Source: JAJXWB01 sp039808645 (GTDB lineage: Bacteria > Pseudomonadota > Alphaproteobacteria > Rhizobiales > Beijerinckiaceae). From it: 55,494 nucleotides of DNA. Shown here one piece after another: positions 33,591-42,182 of the stretch (position 1 is its first letter; every line of letters begins with the position of its first letter). The position numbers and the translations under genes were made by a program. The notes beneath the pieces were generated by a model. That model did no database searches. It saw nothing but the letters and a program-made list of their open reading frames with translations, and had not been told where the DNA came from. The stretch covers positions 1 to 55,494 of the forward strand of contig JBDHTL010000006.1 of NCBI GenBank assembly GCA_039808645.1, read 5' to 3'.

Positions 33591-35525
33591 ATGACGGACG
33601 ACAGCCCGCAGGACGATCAAGCCGCGGGCGGCGGTCTCTTCGGCGAACTGGCTCCCCCTGCGCGGGCGCTCTCGCCCTCGCCGCAGGCGCTTTCACCTTC
33701 GCCGCAAGCGTCCGGCGCCTCGCCCTCCGCCTATCGCGTGCTCGCGCGAAAATACCGGCCCAAGAGCTTCGAGGAGTTGATCGGGCAGGACCTGATGGTC
33801 CGCATCCTCACCAACGCCTTCGAGCTCGGCCGCGTCCACCAGGCCTACATGCTCACCGGCGTGCGCGGCGTCGGCAAGACCACCACCGCCCGCATCCTCG
33901 CCCGCGCGCTCAACTATTCGCTGCCCGCCAAGGACGGCCGGCCCGCGATCGACAAGCCGACCGTGCGCATGCCGGAACTCGGCGAGCATTGCCAGGCGAT
34001 CATCGACAGCCGCCATGTCGACGTGATCGAGATGGACGCCGCCTCGCACACCGGCGTCGACGACGTGCGCGAGATCATCGAGGGCGCGAAATACAAGCCC
34101 GCCGTCGCGCGGATGAAGGTCTACATCATCGACGAAGTTCACATGCTGTCGAAGAGCGCGTTCAACGCGCTCCTGAAGACGCTGGAAGAGCCGCCGGAGC
34201 ATGTGAAATTCGTCTTCGCGACCACCGAAATCGAGAAGGTGCCGGTCACCGTACGCTCGCGCTGCCTGCGGTTCGACCTGCGCCGCGTCGAGCCGGCCGA
34301 ACTGATGCGGCATCTCTCGCGCATCTGCGCGACGGAGAAAGTCGAGATCGAGCCGGAGGCGCTGGCGCTGATCGCGCGCGCGGCGGAGGGCTCGGTGCGC
34401 GATTCGCTGTCGCTGCTCGACCAGGCGATCGCGCATGGCGGGGCCGGCCGCACGATTCCCGCCGAGGAGGTGCGCTCCATGCTCGGCCTCGCCGACAAGG
34501 CGCGGGTGATCGAATTGTTCGACCGGCTGATGCGCGGCGACGTCGCGGGCGCGATCGCGAATTTGCAGCAGCAATACGACGAAGGCGCCGATCCCGGCCA
34601 GGTGCTGGTCGAGGTCGCCGAATTCGTCCATCTCGTCACGCGCGCGAAAATCACGCCGGAGACGCCGCTGTCCGCCGCGCCGCCGGACGAAGCCAGGGCG
34701 GCGTTCGATTTCGCCGGCAAGCTGTCGATGGCCGTGCTGAACCGCGCCTGGCAGATCCTGATGAAGGGCGTGAGCGAGACGCGCGAATCCGCGCGGCCGC
34801 TGGCCGCAGCCGACATGGTGCTGGTGCGGCTGGCCTATGCCGCCGATCTGCCGACTCCCGACGAGGCGTTGCGCACGCTCGGCTTCGGCGGGCCGGACAG
34901 CGGCGGCGCGCCCGCGCCGCGGGCCCCGGACCGCGAGCCTTCAGGCGCGCAGCCACAGGCGAGCCTGAAGGCCCGCGGCCCGTTTTCTGCCCCGAGCGAC
35001 GGCGGTTCCGCGCAGCGCGCCTTTGCGCCCGCCCCGTCTCCTGCGCCGGCGAATGCGCCAGTGAGCGCGCCACGCGCGACTTTCGCCAGGTTCGAGGACG
35101 TCGTGGCGCGCGCGGCGGCCGAGCGCGACATCCAGCTCAAGATCATGCTCGAGCGCGACGTGCGGCTCGTGAAATTCGAGCAGGGGCGCCTCGAATTCTC
35201 GCTCGCGCCCGGCGGCTCGACCCATCTGCCGCAGGCGCTGATGCGCAAGCTGCAGGACTGGACCGGCGAACGCTGGGTGGTGGCGCTGTCGAGCCGCGAG
35301 GGCCTGCCGAGCATCGCGGAAGTCCGCGCGGAAACCGCGCGCGAACGCGAGCGCGGCGTCGCCGCCGATCCGCTGGTGCGCGCCGTGCTCGACCGCTTTC
35401 CCGGCGCGGAGATCGTCGCGATCCGCAGCGCGGCCGATACGGCGGAAATCGTCGCGCCGAGCGGACCCGACAGCGCCGAGGACATGATCTACGCCGACGA
35501 AGACGACGACGGCGACGAAGACTGA
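33591..35525 (+). CDS. dnaX: DNA polymerase III subunits gamma and tau
   Basis: DnaX forms the clamp-loader motor and couples polymerase cores at the fork. The 644-residue protein has an N-terminal low-complexity lead with two copies of ALSPSPQ, then YRVLARKYRPKSFEELIGQ, Walker A GVRGVGKT (90-97), Walker B IIDEVHMLSK, and SRC motif VRSRCLRFDLRR. The zinc-module cysteines of the E. coli protein are mostly missing (only HCQAI remains), as in other alphaproteobacteria. The tau C-terminus is about 500-644 and ends in an acidic tail. Residues 446-464 (DREPSG... SLKARGP) are encoded by a palindromic repeat. ebfC follows after 16 bp. Confidence 0.96.
   Translation: MTDDSPQDDQAAGGGLFGELAPPARALSPSPQALSPSPQASGASPSAYRVLARKYRPKSFEELIGQDLMVRILTNAFELGRVHQAYMLTGVRGVGKTTTARILARALNYSLPAKDGRPAIDKPTVRMPELGEHCQAIIDSRHVDVIEMDAASHTGVDDVREIIEGAKYKPAVARMKVYIIDEVHMLSKSAFNALLKTLEEPPEHVKFVFATTEIEKVPVTVRSRCLRFDLRRVEPAELMRHLSRICATEKVEIEPEALALIARAAEGSVRDSLSLLDQAIAHGGAGRTIPAEEVRSMLGLADKARVIELFDRLMRGDVAGAIANLQQQYDEGADPGQVLVEVAEFVHLVTRAKITPETPLSAAPPDEARAAFDFAGKLSMAVLNRAWQILMKGVSETRESARPLAAADMVLVRLAYAADLPTPDEALRTLGFGGPDSGGAPAPRAPDREPSGAQPQASLKARGPFSAPSDGGSAQRAFAPAPSPAPANAPVSAPRATFARFEDVVARAAAERDIQLKIMLERDVRLVKFEQGRLEFSLAPGGSTHLPQALMRKLQDWTGERWVVALSSREGLPSIAEVRAETARERERGVAADPLVRAVLDRFPGAEIVAIRSAADTAEIVAPSGPDSAEDMIYADEDDDGDED
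34928..34981. repeat. Palindromic repeat inserted in frame within dnaX
   Basis: Arms 34928-34950 and 34959-34981 match the arms of the intergenic element at 19851-19942 with one and two differences, with an eight-base loop in place of 46 bases. The repeat encodes a Pro/Ser/Ala/Arg-rich stretch in the linker between the gamma part and the tau tail, and keeps the reading frame open. Confidence 0.85.
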
Positions 35526-35541
35526 AGTTCAGGAGACAGAC

Positions 35542-35865
35542 ATGAAGGACATCATGGGCCTGATGAAGCAGGCGCAGGCGATGCAGGCGAAGATGGCCGA
35601 CCTGCAGGCGGAACTCGACAATGTGATCGTCGAAGGCGCGTCGGGCGGCGGCATGGTGAAAGTGACCATGACCGCCAAGGGCGCGATGAAGGGCGTGTCG
35701 ATCGATCCTTCCCTGTTCAGGCCGGAGGATCGCGAGATCGTCGAGGACCTGATCGTCACCGCGGTCGAGGACGCGCGCCGGAAGGGCGAGGAGGCGGCCG
35801 CGGGCAAGATGAAGGCGCTGACCGCCGGCCTGCCGCTGCCGCCCGGCATGAAGCTGCCGTTCTAG
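35542..35865 (+). CDS. YbaB/EbfC family nucleoid-associated protein
   Basis: The 107-residue protein opens MKDIMGLMKQAQAMQAKMADLQ, a helix typical of YbaB/EbfC, followed by the beta-strands with GASGGGMVKVTMTAKG and the C-terminal helix (DLIVTAVEDARRKGEEAAAGKM). The family binds DNA as a dimer with tweezer-like arms and is almost always found between dnaX and recR, as here. AGGAG lies before the ATG and the dnaX stop is 16 bp away, so cotranscription is likely. Confidence 0.96.
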   Translation: MKDIMGLMKQAQAMQAKMADLQAELDNVIVEGASGGGMVKVTMTAKGAMKGVSIDPSLFRPEDREIVEDLIVTAVEDARRKGEEAAAGKMKALTAGLPLPPGMKLPF

Positions 35866-35955
35866 CGGCGCTGCGCGCATCATCGATCTGGTCCCTTCCC
35901 CTTGGTGGGAGCGGAGGAGCGCCCGACGAGGCGGAGCTCAAGTCAAAAGACGATC

Positions 35956-36561
35956 ATGGCCGAACGCGTCGCAGGACCCGAGATCGAACGCCTGATCCAG
36001 TTGCTGGCGCGGCTGCCGGGGCTCGGCCCGCGCTCGGCGCGGCGCGCGGCGCTGCATCTGATCCGCAAGCGCGAGGAATTGCTCGGCCCGCTCGCCGACG
36101 CTCTTGCCGTCGCGCGCGAAAAGATCGTCACGTGTTCGAGCTGCGGCAATGTCGACACGAGCGACCCCTGCACGCTCTGCCGCGATGCGCGGCGCGACGC
36201 GACGACGCTGGTGGTGGTGGAGACCGTCGCCGACCTCTGGGCGCTGGAGCGCGCTGGCGCGACGCGAGGCAAGTATCACGTGCTGGGCGGCGTGCTGTCG
36301 CCGCTCGACGGAATCGGCCCGAAGGACCTCAACCTCGCCCGCCTGAGCGAACGCGTGCGCGCGGAAAGCGTGCGCGAGGTCATCCTGGCGGTCAACGCCA
36401 CCGTCGACGGCCAGACGACCGCGCATTACATCGTCGACCTGCTGTCAGGACTGGACGTGAAGGTCACGCGGCTCGCCCACGGCGTGCCGGTCGGCGGCGA
36501 ACTCGATTATCTCGACGAGGGCACGCTGGCGGCGGCGCTGCGGCAGCGGACAGCGGTTTGA
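35956..36561 (+). CDS. recR: Recombination protein RecR
   Basis: RecR works with RecF and RecO to load RecA at gaps. The 201-residue protein has the helix-hairpin-helix LIQLLARLPGLGPRSARRAALHL, the four-cysteine zinc site CSSCGNVDTSDPCTLC, and the Toprim domain with VVVETVADLWALERAG and the C-terminal TRLAHGVPVGGELDYLD. Length is normal. ATG at 35956 starts MAERVAGPEIE; the upstream in-frame extension to 35902 is not family-like. Third gene of dnaX-ebfC-recR. Confidence 0.97.
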   Translation: MAERVAGPEIERLIQLLARLPGLGPRSARRAALHLIRKREELLGPLADALAVAREKIVTCSSCGNVDTSDPCTLCRDARRDATTLVVVETVADLWALERAGATRGKYHVLGGVLSPLDGIGPKDLNLARLSERVRAESVREVILAVNATVDGQTTAHYIVDLLSGLDVKVTRLAHGVPVGGELDYLDEGTLAAALRQRTAV

Positions 36562-36628
36562 AGGAAACCGTGGGTGCGGGAAGACAGCGTGAGAGAGATC
36601 GGGCAGAGCGCCATCGCTTGCGAAGCGA

Positions 36629-36713
36629 TGGTGCCCAGGAGAGGACTCGAACCTCCACGGCTTGCACCACTGGTACCTGAAACCAGCGCGTCTACCAATT
36701 CCGCCACCTGGGC
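36629..36713 (-). tRNA. tRNA-Leu (anticodon CAG)
   Basis: On the minus strand the sequence begins GCCCAGGTGGCGGAATTGG and pairs with the 3' CCTGGGC; the discriminator is A and CCA is encoded (36629-36631). The anticodon stem CTGGT/ACCAG encloses the loop TTCAGGT, giving anticodon CAG. A variable arm of class II type (GTGGTGCAAGCC) and the T-loop GGTTCGAGTCC are present. It is opposite in strand to recR and to the NDUFA9-like gene. Confidence 0.95.
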
Positions 36714-36874
36714 CCGGCGCGTCTCTTAAGGGGCGGTCGGGCGCCTGTCAACGCGCGTGGCCATTTCTGGTCGCCTTTGGCCGCGCGGGACCGCGACGAA
36801 CGTGCGTATGGAGTTCGGCGCGCGCAGGTTGTATAGGCCGGGGCGGATTTGGTTCGGGCTGAATGAGGCTCCCC

Positions 36875-37879
36875 ATGGAGAACGGTTTGGCGGTCAAGGA
36901 TCGGCTGGTCACGGTATTCGGCGGCTCCGGCTTCGTCGGCCGCCATGTCGTGCGCGAACTCGCCAATCGCGGCTGGCGCGTGCGCGTCGCCTGCCGCCGG
37001 CCCGACCTCGCCTTTTTCCTGCAGCCGCTCGGCCGCGTCGGCCAGGTCGTCGCCGTCCAGGCCAATGTGCGCGTCGCCGATTCGGTCGCCGGCGCGCTCC
37101 AGGGCGCGGACGCCGTGGTCAATCTCGTCGGCGTGCTGGCCGAAGGCGGGCGCCAGAGTTTCGAGGCCGTGCACGGATTCGGCGCCGCGACCATCGGCAA
37201 GGCCGCGACCGCGGCCGGCATCCGCAACCTCGTGCATGTCTCGGCCATCGGCGCCGACGCCGAATCGCCGGCCGCCTACGCCCGCACCAAGGCGCGCGGC
37301 GAGGCGGCGATCCGCGAAGCCGCGCCGGACACGATCATTTTCCGTCCCTCGGTGATTTTCGGGCCGGAGGACGGCTTCTTCAACCGCTTCGCCGGCATGG
37401 CCCGCATCATGCCCGTGCTGCCGCTGGTCGGCGCGGACACGAAGTTCCAGCCGGTCTTCGTCGGCGACGTGGCGACGGCGATCGCCGATGCGCTCGACGG
37501 CAAGGCGAAGGCGGGGACGACCTACGAACTGGGCGGGCCCGAAGTCGCCGCGTTCCGCGATCTCGTCGCCTATGTCTGCGAGCAGACCGGCCGCAAGCGC
37601 CTGCTGGCGCCGCTGCCGTTCGGCCCCGGCCGCATCATGGCGCTCGCCACCGAAATCGCGTCCAAGGCGTCGCTCGGCCTGTTCCCGGCCATGCTGACGA
37701 CGACGCGCGACCAGGTCGAGATGCTGCGCACCGACAATGTCGTCTCGGAGGCCGCCAAGGCGGAGGGCCGCACGCTCGAAGGGCTCGGCGTGGAAACCGA
37801 ATCCTTCCGCGCCATCGCGCCGACCTATCTGTGGCGCTACCGCGCGACCGGCCAGTACGATTCGCGCAAGCTCGCCTGA
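36875..37879 (+). CDS. NAD(P)-binding protein, complex I NDUFA9-like (atypical SDR)
   Basis: The 334-residue protein is an atypical short-chain dehydrogenase with the nucleotide loop VFGGSGFVGRHVV near the start, then DAVVNLVGVL, a HVSAIGAD stretch where the classical active site would lie, YARTKARGEAAIRE (Tyr-x3-Lys), and FRPSVIFGPEDGFFNRFA. This set is typical of the NDUFA9 subfamily, whose mitochondrial member is an accessory subunit of respiratory complex I. ATG at 36875 has GAGG six bases upstream; ATG at 36863 is an alternative. It may bind NADPH to stabilise complex I, but this is inferred from the family. Confidence 0.9.
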   Translation: MENGLAVKDRLVTVFGGSGFVGRHVVRELANRGWRVRVACRRPDLAFFLQPLGRVGQVVAVQANVRVADSVAGALQGADAVVNLVGVLAEGGRQSFEAVHGFGAATIGKAATAAGIRNLVHVSAIGADAESPAAYARTKARGEAAIREAAPDTIIFRPSVIFGPEDGFFNRFAGMARIMPVLPLVGADTKFQPVFVGDVATAIADALDGKAKAGTTYELGGPEVAAFRDLVAYVCEQTGRKRLLAPLPFGPGRIMALATEIASKASLGLFPAMLTTTRDQVEMLRTDNVVSEAAKAEGRTLEGLGVETESFRAIAPTYLWRYRATGQYDSRKLA

Positions 37880-37884
37880 GCGGC

Positions 37885-38613
37885 TCAGCCGCGCACGAGC
37901 GGCGGCGGAGGAACCGGGTTCGGCAGCGGCGTCACCGCCTGCGGCGCGAGGATCTGGTGTACGCGCGCCATGAAGGCGACGCCGAACAGCGGCGTCAGCA
38001 GGTTGACGATCGGCACGGCGACGAAGGCGGCGACGAAAAGCCCCGCGAGAAACAGCGTGACCGCGTGGCGGCGGCGCAATTCGCGAACCTCCTCGATCGA
38101 CCGGAAGCGCAGCGCGGCGAGTTCGAAGTACTCGCGGCCGAACAGATAGGCGTTGGCGGCGAAGAAGACGATCGCGTTGACGCCGGGCAGCAGGAACAGG
38201 ATCAGCGCGAACAGGTTCACCGCCAGCGAGACGGCGGCGAACTTGCTCGCCAGCCAAGCCGCCTGCCCCGCCGGCAGCGCGCGGCCGCGCGCGCCGTCGG
38301 GATAGATTTCGCGCTCGGCGAGTTCGGCGAGATCGTCGAGGAACAGACCCGCGATCAGCATGGAGACCGGCGCGACGAGAAAGGCGAGGCCGACGACCAG
38401 GCCCACGCCCAGCGCCACCGAGATCGCCGTCGTGATCCAGGGATAGGGGAACCAGGCGGGATCGAGCAGATAGCCGACGAGAAACTTGTCGAGGCCGACC
38501 CACATCAGCGCCAGCAGGGCAAGCGTCAGGGCCAGCACCTTCCACAGGGTCGAGCGGAACGGCGGCGTGAACATCTGGTTCAGCGCGTCGTAGGCGGCTC
38601 TGAAAATCTGCAT
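37885..38613 (-). CDS. EI24/CysZ-like integral membrane protein
   Basis: The 242-residue protein has four or more hydrophobic segments: VLALTLALLALMWVGL, ISVALGVGLVVGLAFLVAPVSMLIAGLFL, VSLAVNLFALILFLLPGVNAIVFF and LFLAGLFVAAFVAVPIVNLL. It carries the EI24/CysZ pattern: FTPPFRSTLWKVL early, then LAEREIYPDG and YLFGREYFELAALR. CysZ is a sulfate permease supporting cysteine synthesis; EI24-domain relatives have less certain roles. ATG at 38613 (MQIFRAAYD) is used; 38619 is possible. It is convergent with the NDUFA9-like gene, stops five bases apart, and lies 76 bp after the egtD stop on the same strand. Sulfur supply for ergothioneine is a tempting but unproven link. Confidence 0.88.
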   Translation of the reverse strand: MQIFRAAYDALNQMFTPPFRSTLWKVLALTLALLALMWVGLDKFLVGYLLDPAWFPYPWITTAISVALGVGLVVGLAFLVAPVSMLIAGLFLDDLAELAEREIYPDGARGRALPAGQAAWLASKFAAVSLAVNLFALILFLLPGVNAIVFFAANAYLFGREYFELAALRFRSIEEVRELRRRHAVTLFLAGLFVAAFVAVPIVNLLTPLFGVAFMARVHQILAPQAVTPLPNPVPPPPLVRG

Positions 38614-38689
38614 CCACATGCGCGGCGTTCCGGCGATAGCAGCGCCGAAGATGGGGGCGGCGACGTTCCGGCGCAAGCGCCGACGGGCC

Positions 38690-39643
38690 TCAGACCGCCT
38701 CGAGCAGCCACACGCTGAAGAGCCGGCCCGCATCCAGGAATGTTTCGCGCGTCCGCCAGCCGGCGCCGCGCGCCAGATCGTCGAAATCGGCGACGCCGTA
38801 TTTGTACGAATTCTCGGTGTGGATCGTCTCCCCCTCGACGAAGGCGAAGGCGCGACCGGCGACGACGATGGTCTGGGCGCGCTGCGCGACCAGATGCATT
38901 TCGATGCGGCTGTCGCGCTCGCTCCAGATCGCGCGATGCGCGAAACCGTCGAGATCGAGGCGCGCGCCGAGTTCGTTCTTCAGGCGAACGAGCAGGTTGA
39001 GGTTGAAGGCCGCTGTCACGCCCTGCGCATCGTCGTAGGCCGGCTCGAGAATGTCGGCCGACTTGCGCAGGTCGACGCCGATGACGAGGCGCGCGCCGGG
39101 TCCGAGCTGGCGCGCCATGCGCCGCAGCAGCGCGCGCGCCTCCGGCGGTCTGAAATTGCCGATGGTGGAGCCGGGGAAGAAGCCCGTGCGCGGCAGACGC
39201 TCCAGCGAGGCCGGCAAGTCGACGTCGCCGACGAAATCGCCGACGACGGGCTCGATGCGCAGTCCGGGAAAACGTCCGCGAAGCCGCAGCGCCGCGCCTT
39301 CGAGCGCCGACGCCGAAATGTCGATCGGCGCATAGGCGGAGAAATCGCCCGACGCGAGCAGGATCTCGGTCTTGAGGCTCGATCCGGAGCCGTATTCGAC
39401 CAGCGCGGCGCCAGGCGTCAGCCGCGCGCAGATGTCCGCGGCGCGCGCGCGCAAAATGCCGATCTCCGTGCGCGTCGGATAATATTCGGGCAGTTGCGTG
39501 ATCCGCTCGAACAGGGCCGATCCGCGCGCGTCGTAGAAATACTTGCACGGCAGCGTGCGCGGCCGTGCGGACAGGCCGGCGATGACGTCCTCCGCGAATT
39601 CGCCGAGAGCGGCGTCGAACGCAAGATCGGGAAATCGAACCAT
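38690..39643 (-). CDS. egtD: L-histidine N(alpha)-methyltransferase EgtD
   Basis: EgtD trimethylates histidine with S-adenosylmethionine to form hercynine, the first step of ergothioneine synthesis. The 317-residue protein begins with CKYFYDARGSALFERITQLPEYYPTR-like family sequence, has the SAM site LVEYGSGSSLKTEILL, FFPGSTIGNFRPPEA, and VIGVDLRKSADILEPAYDDAQGVTAAFN, and ends with TENSYKYG, all characteristic of EgtD. AAGGAA lies before the ATG at 39643. It follows egtB with a 41-bp gap, so both are on one transcript. Upstream frames extending to 40078 are egtB shadow. Confidence 0.95.
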   Translation of the reverse strand: MVRFPDLAFDAALGEFAEDVIAGLSARPRTLPCKYFYDARGSALFERITQLPEYYPTRTEIGILRARAADICARLTPGAALVEYGSGSSLKTEILLASGDFSAYAPIDISASALEGAALRLRGRFPGLRIEPVVGDFVGDVDLPASLERLPRTGFFPGSTIGNFRPPEARALLRRMARQLGPGARLVIGVDLRKSADILEPAYDDAQGVTAAFNLNLLVRLKNELGARLDLDGFAHRAIWSERDSRIEMHLVAQRAQTIVVAGRAFAFVEGETIHTENSYKYGVADFDDLARGAGWRTRETFLDAGRLFSVWLLEAV

Positions 39644-39684
39644 GTGGCAGTTCCTTTCCGACACGGCGGCGATCGCCGCACACA

Positions 39685-40917
39685 TCAATCGGCGAGCCGC
39701 AGACCGGTGAATTGCCAGCGCTGATGCGGATAGAAGAAGTTGCGGTAGGTGGCGCGCGAATGCTCGGGCGGCGTCGCAAAGGACGAGCCGCGCAGCGTCT
39801 GCTGCGCACACATGAACTTGCCGTTGTATTCGCCGAGCGCGCCGGCCGCCGCCCTGAAGCCCGGATAGGGCGCATAGGCGCTGCGCGTATGCTGCCAGAC
39901 GCTCCCGAACATGTCGGCCGGCGCATCGGGCGCGCAGGCCGCGGCCTCCCATTCGAATTCGGTCGGCAGGCGCTTGCCGGCCCAGTGCGCGAACGCCTCC
40001 GCCTCGAAGAAGGACACGTGCATGACGGGCTCGTGCGGATCGACCGCGCGCATGCCCTCCAGCGTCATGCGCATCCACTGTCCGTCACGCTCTTCCCAAT
40101 AGAGCGGCGCGCGCCACCCCTCGCGGCACACGGCCGCCCAGCCGTCGGCGAGCCAGAGGGTCGGCGTCGCATAACCCCCGTCGGCGATGAATTCCAGCCA
40201 TTCGCCGGCGGTCGCCAGCCGGTCGGCGAGCACGAAAGGTTCGAGCCAGACCTTGTGGCGCGGCCGCTCGTTGTCGAAGGCGAATGCGTCGCCGCCCGCG
40301 CCGACTTCGACGAGGCCGCCGTCGAAATTGCGCCAGGACAGTCCGTGCGCCGGCGCCGCGACGCATTCTCCGGCGAGTTTCGGTCCGGCGCTCGCGCGGT
40401 AGGCGGGCTTCAGCGGGCTCGCGGCAAAGAGCGCGAGTATGTCGGTCAGCAGCAGTTCCTGATGCTGTTCCTCGTGATGCGCGCCGAGTTCGACGCGCGC
40501 GGCGATCTCGGGATCGCGCAGCAGGCCGAGCGCAACAAGCTCTTCGAGATGCGTGTCGACATGCGCGCGATAGGCCGCGACCTCCTCTCCGGTCGGCCGC
40601 GTCAGCAGCCCGCGGCGCGGGCGCGGCTGGCGCGGTCCCTCGCTCTCGTAATAGGAATTGAAGCAATATTTGAAGCGCGCGTCGAACGTCGGATAGCCCG
40701 GCAGAAAGGGCTCGAGCACGAAAGTCTCGAAGAACCAGGTCGTATGCGCGAGATGCCATTTGGTGGGGCTCGCGTCGTCCATCGCCTGCGCGCATTGATC
40801 CTCGATCGTCAGCGGCGCGGCGAGCTCGCACGAGGCGCGCCGCGTTCGCGTCAGACGCCGGTGTAGTTCTTCACGCGGGTCGGCGGCGGCCTGTTCGCTA
40901 TCGAGAACGAGAGACAT
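39685..40917 (-). CDS. egtB: Ergothioneine biosynthesis protein EgtB
   Basis: EgtB is a non-heme iron sulfoxide synthase that joins hercynine to a thiol donor using oxygen. The 410-residue protein has an N-terminal DinB_2 domain with the first iron ligand His55 in PTKWHLAHTTWFFE and the pair His148/His152 in HHEEQHQELLL, then a C-terminal formylglycine-generating-enzyme-like domain (about 210-410) with VSFFEAEAFAHWAGKRLPTEFEWE and GYGE-like LGEYNGKFMC. GAGG precedes the ATG at 40917. EgtA and EgtC are not nearby, so the thiol donor (cysteine or gamma-glutamylcysteine) cannot be told from context; the sulfoxide lyase EgtE is also absent from the window. Confidence 0.95.
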   Translation of the reverse strand: MSLVLDSEQAAADPREELHRRLTRTRRASCELAAPLTIEDQCAQAMDDASPTKWHLAHTTWFFETFVLEPFLPGYPTFDARFKYCFNSYYESEGPRQPRPRRGLLTRPTGEEVAAYRAHVDTHLEELVALGLLRDPEIAARVELGAHHEEQHQELLLTDILALFAASPLKPAYRASAGPKLAGECVAAPAHGLSWRNFDGGLVEVGAGGDAFAFDNERPRHKVWLEPFVLADRLATAGEWLEFIADGGYATPTLWLADGWAAVCREGWRAPLYWEERDGQWMRMTLEGMRAVDPHEPVMHVSFFEAEAFAHWAGKRLPTEFEWEAAACAPDAPADMFGSVWQHTRSAYAPYPGFRAAAGALGEYNGKFMCAQQTLRGSSFATPPEHSRATYRNFFYPHQRWQFTGLRLAD

Positions 40918-41107
40918 CGGCTTGCCTCGCAACGCCCGGCCGGAGACCGGCCCCCAGACGGCCTAGCTATGTTTTGCAGGAGCAATGGCAACCGCGCCGG
41001 ACGATTATTGTTCCGTCGCCGCCCGCGACCGCCCGGCGTCGGACAGCGCTGCTACCGCCTCGCGGACGACGTCGCGTCGGGGAGATTGGCGCGCGCGGCG
41101 CGCCCGC

Positions 41108-42178
41108 TCACAGGCGCATGCCCGACTTTCCGTCGAAGACATGAACGGCGTCGGCCGGAACGGCCAGGCGATGCTGGTCGCCGACCGGGGCGTTGTGGGC
41201 GGCCGGGAGCGCGACGGTGAAATCGCCGCCGGCGACGCGCCCGTGCACGAGCTGGCCGAGGCCGAGCTCCTCGACGAGTTCCAGCGTGAACGGCAGGCCC
41301 GTTCCGTCCTTGGCGAAGGTCACGCGTTCCGGGCGCACGCCCGCCCTGACCGAAGCGCCGAGCGGGGGGCCGAAATGCGCGGGATCGTAGGCGAGTTCGC
41401 CGCCGCCGTTCAGACGCACGACGCCGGGCCTTTCGACGGTCCCGTCCAGAAAGTTCATCGGCGGCGAGCCGAGAAAGCCGGCGACGAAGACGCTCGCGGG
41501 ACGCTCGTAGAGTTCGAGCGGGGCGCCGACCTGCTCGACGCGGCCGGCGTTCATGACGACGAGCATGTCGGCGAGCGTCATGGCTTCGAGCTGGTCGTGC
41601 GTGACATAGACCGACGTCGTCCTGAGGCGGCGTTGCAGCTTGCGGATCTCGATGCGCATCTGCACGCGCAATTTCGCGTCGAGGTTCGACAGGGGTTCGT
41701 CGAACAGGAAGACCGCGGGCTTGCGCACGATGGCGCGGCCCATGGCGACGCGCTGGCGCTGCCCGCCGGACAGCTGGCGCGGCTTGCGCTTCAGCATCTC
41801 GTCGTCGAGCTCCAGAATCTTCGCGGCCTCGTTGACGCGCGCGCGAATCTCCGGCTCCGGCGTCTTCAGGTTGCGCAGGCCGTAGGCCATGTTGTCGTAG
41901 ACGCTCATGTGCGGATAGAGCGCGTAGTTCTGGAACACCATGGCGATGTCGCGGTCCATGGGCTCTATCTTGTTGACCACGCGCTCGCCGATCGAGACCG
42001 CGCCGTCGCTGATCGTCTCGAGCCCCGCGATCATGCGCAGCAGCGTGGACTTGCCGCAGCCCGACGGACCGACCAGCACGCAGAAACCGCCGTCGGGCAC
42101 CGCGAAGGACACGCCCTTCACGGCCGTGAAGCCGCCGGGATAAGTCTTGACGACCCGGTCGAGGAGGACGCTCGCCAT
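41108..42178 (-). CDS. ugpC: sn-Glycerol-3-phosphate ABC transporter ATP-binding protein UgpC
   Basis: UgpC is the ATPase of the Ugp importer for glycerol-3-phosphate and glycerophosphodiesters. The 356-residue protein has Walker A GPSGCGKST, the Q-loop MVFQNYALYPHM, signature LSGGQRQRVAMGRA, Walker B VFLFDEPLSNLDAKLR, and the H-loop VTHDQLEAMT, followed by a C-terminal OB/TOBE regulatory domain (about 240-356) with RAGVRPERV. It is the last gene of ugpB-ugpA-ugpE-ugpC on the minus strand, four bases after ugpE. The 190 bp between its stop and egtB contain no gene and only a short GGCCGG/CCGGCC hairpin at 40938-40952. Confidence 0.95.
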   Translation of the reverse strand: MASVLLDRVVKTYPGGFTAVKGVSFAVPDGGFCVLVGPSGCGKSTLLRMIAGLETISDGAVSIGERVVNKIEPMDRDIAMVFQNYALYPHMSVYDNMAYGLRNLKTPEPEIRARVNEAAKILELDDEMLKRKPRQLSGGQRQRVAMGRAIVRKPAVFLFDEPLSNLDAKLRVQMRIEIRKLQRRLRTTSVYVTHDQLEAMTLADMLVVMNAGRVEQVGAPLELYERPASVFVAGFLGSPPMNFLDGTVERPGVVRLNGGGELAYDPAHFGPPLGASVRAGVRPERVTFAKDGTGLPFTLELVEELGLGQLVHGRVAGGDFTVALPAAHNAPVGDQHRLAVPADAVHVFDGKSGMRL

Positions 42179-42182
42179 CTTC

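Noticed and set aside
40918..41107. A gene between ugpC and egtB
   Set aside because: The plus-strand frame that crosses it continues antisense through ugpC with low-complexity sequence; only a short hairpin is visible.
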